Positions 63,821-64,000 of a DNA stretch of 64,000 nt are shown piece after piece. Position 1 is the first letter of the stretch; every line of letters starts with the position of its first letter. The translations under genes and the position numbers were made by a program. The notes below the pieces were generated by a model. The model worked only from the letters and a program-made list of their open reading frames with translations, did not search any database and was not told the DNA's origin. Source of the stretch: Granulosicoccus sp045106855. GTDB lineage: Bacteria > Pseudomonadota > Gammaproteobacteria > Granulosicoccales > Granulosicoccaceae. The DNA lies in assembly GCA_045106855.1 (NCBI GenBank), contig JBGCFI010000035.1, positions 51,449 to 115,448 on the forward strand, given 5' to 3'.

Positions 63821-64000
63821 ATGGGCTCCGGGCAGAGCTTCTCAAGAGATGAAGAATTAGAGCCGACGAACAACACGACAAATACATCTCCTGCAACCGA
63901 GCCAGCCCCGCAACTTGCCAACACGTCTGATGGCCCTGCTGGCGGCGATCCAGACGAATTCGAAGAGCTGACGGGCATCTCATCGGATTGGTCAATAAAC
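63821..64000 (+). CDS. Start of an unknown ORF, truncated by the window end
   Basis: An open frame from ATG 63821 to the window edge encodes an acidic, low-complexity N terminus rich in Thr, Asn, Pro and Asp (SRDEELEPTNNTTNTSPATE). It reads like a disordered region of a real protein. No ribosome site is clear. Family unknown because the gene is cut. Confidence 0.4.
   Translation, partial: MGSGQSFSRDEELEPTNNTTNTSPATEPAPQLANTSDGPAGGDPDEFEELTGISSDWSIN

Noticed and set aside
1..64000. tRNA, rRNA and intact mobile elements
   Set aside because: No T-loop/acceptor patterns, rRNA segments, transposase or integrase frames were found by eye; a covariance-model scan would be the decisive test.

Overview
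This window looks like chromosomal DNA from a free-living gammaproteobacterium with moderate, roughly 50%, GC. The grounds are an E. coli-type LexA box, the families present (PA0069-type radical SAM protein, DUF6502, YceK/YidQ, P460, cytochrome c', TerD/TerB, GlgC), many lipoprotein and Tat signals, and frequent ATGA-type gene overlaps. I cannot place it to genus. I saw no rRNA, tRNA, CRISPR array, intact insertion sequence or prophage.

Layout. 1-3.0 kb: end of a polyol/sugar ABC importer operon (ATPase, mannitol-type dehydrogenase, AraC regulator). 3.2-4.5 kb: a SufR-like cysteine-bearing HTH regulator divergent from a cytochrome P460, with a 26-bp palindrome between them. 5.0-8.1 kb: a tightly coupled surface-glycan trio (flippase, formyltransferase, NodB deacetylase). 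8.4-17.2 kb: a large DUF3857/transglutaminase membrane protein, a GNAT enzyme, a DUF6502/lipoprotein pair and a beta-propeller lipoprotein. 17.5-22.6 kb: a radical SAM gene under a LexA box, an ABC exporter and a sugar-acid dehydratase. 23-26.5 kb: a FAS1-domain protein, YceK-like lipoprotein and outer-membrane barrel. 26.7-33.7 kb: an M20 peptidase divergent from a complete peptide/opine-type ABC importer. 33.8-36.8 kb: dienelactone hydrolase, cytochrome c' and a LysR regulator. 37.1-43.1 kb: a TerD-TerB fusion, SDR plus amidohydrolase operon, a broken membrane-protein gene and glgC. 43.5-46.6 kb: an ammonium transporter fused to PAS, GGDEF and EAL domains. 46.8-51.1 kb: an unknown membrane protein, a small secreted protein, a split DUF1097 linked to a GFA domain, and a secreted SRPBCC protein. 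51.1-54.4 kb: a gene-poor, AT-rich stretch with a Fic remnant. 54.4-59.6 kb: a secreted DUF1080-ThuA-F5/8C protein whose frame is broken by a 23-bp tandem duplication, a helical-repeat protein and a DUF3616 protein. 60-64 kb: an intradiol-dioxygenase-like protein lacking its iron tyrosines, a ferric-reductase-like membrane protein, an MFS transporter and the start of a truncated ORF.

How it fits together. Much of the window concerns uptake and breakdown of organic nutrients (polyols, sugar acids, peptides, polysaccharide), the cell envelope, and small redox proteins. The most striking single protein is the Amt-PAS-GGDEF-EAL fusion, which would tie ammonium sensing or transport to cyclic di-GMP and lies divergent from the glycogen gene glgC. 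Other points for a second look are the probable iron-sulfur regulator/P460 pair with its operator, the LexA-controlled radical SAM gene, the 23-bp frameshifting duplication, the split DUF1097-GFA gene, and the intradiol-like protein with substituted iron ligands. All functional statements are read from sequence without database searches.
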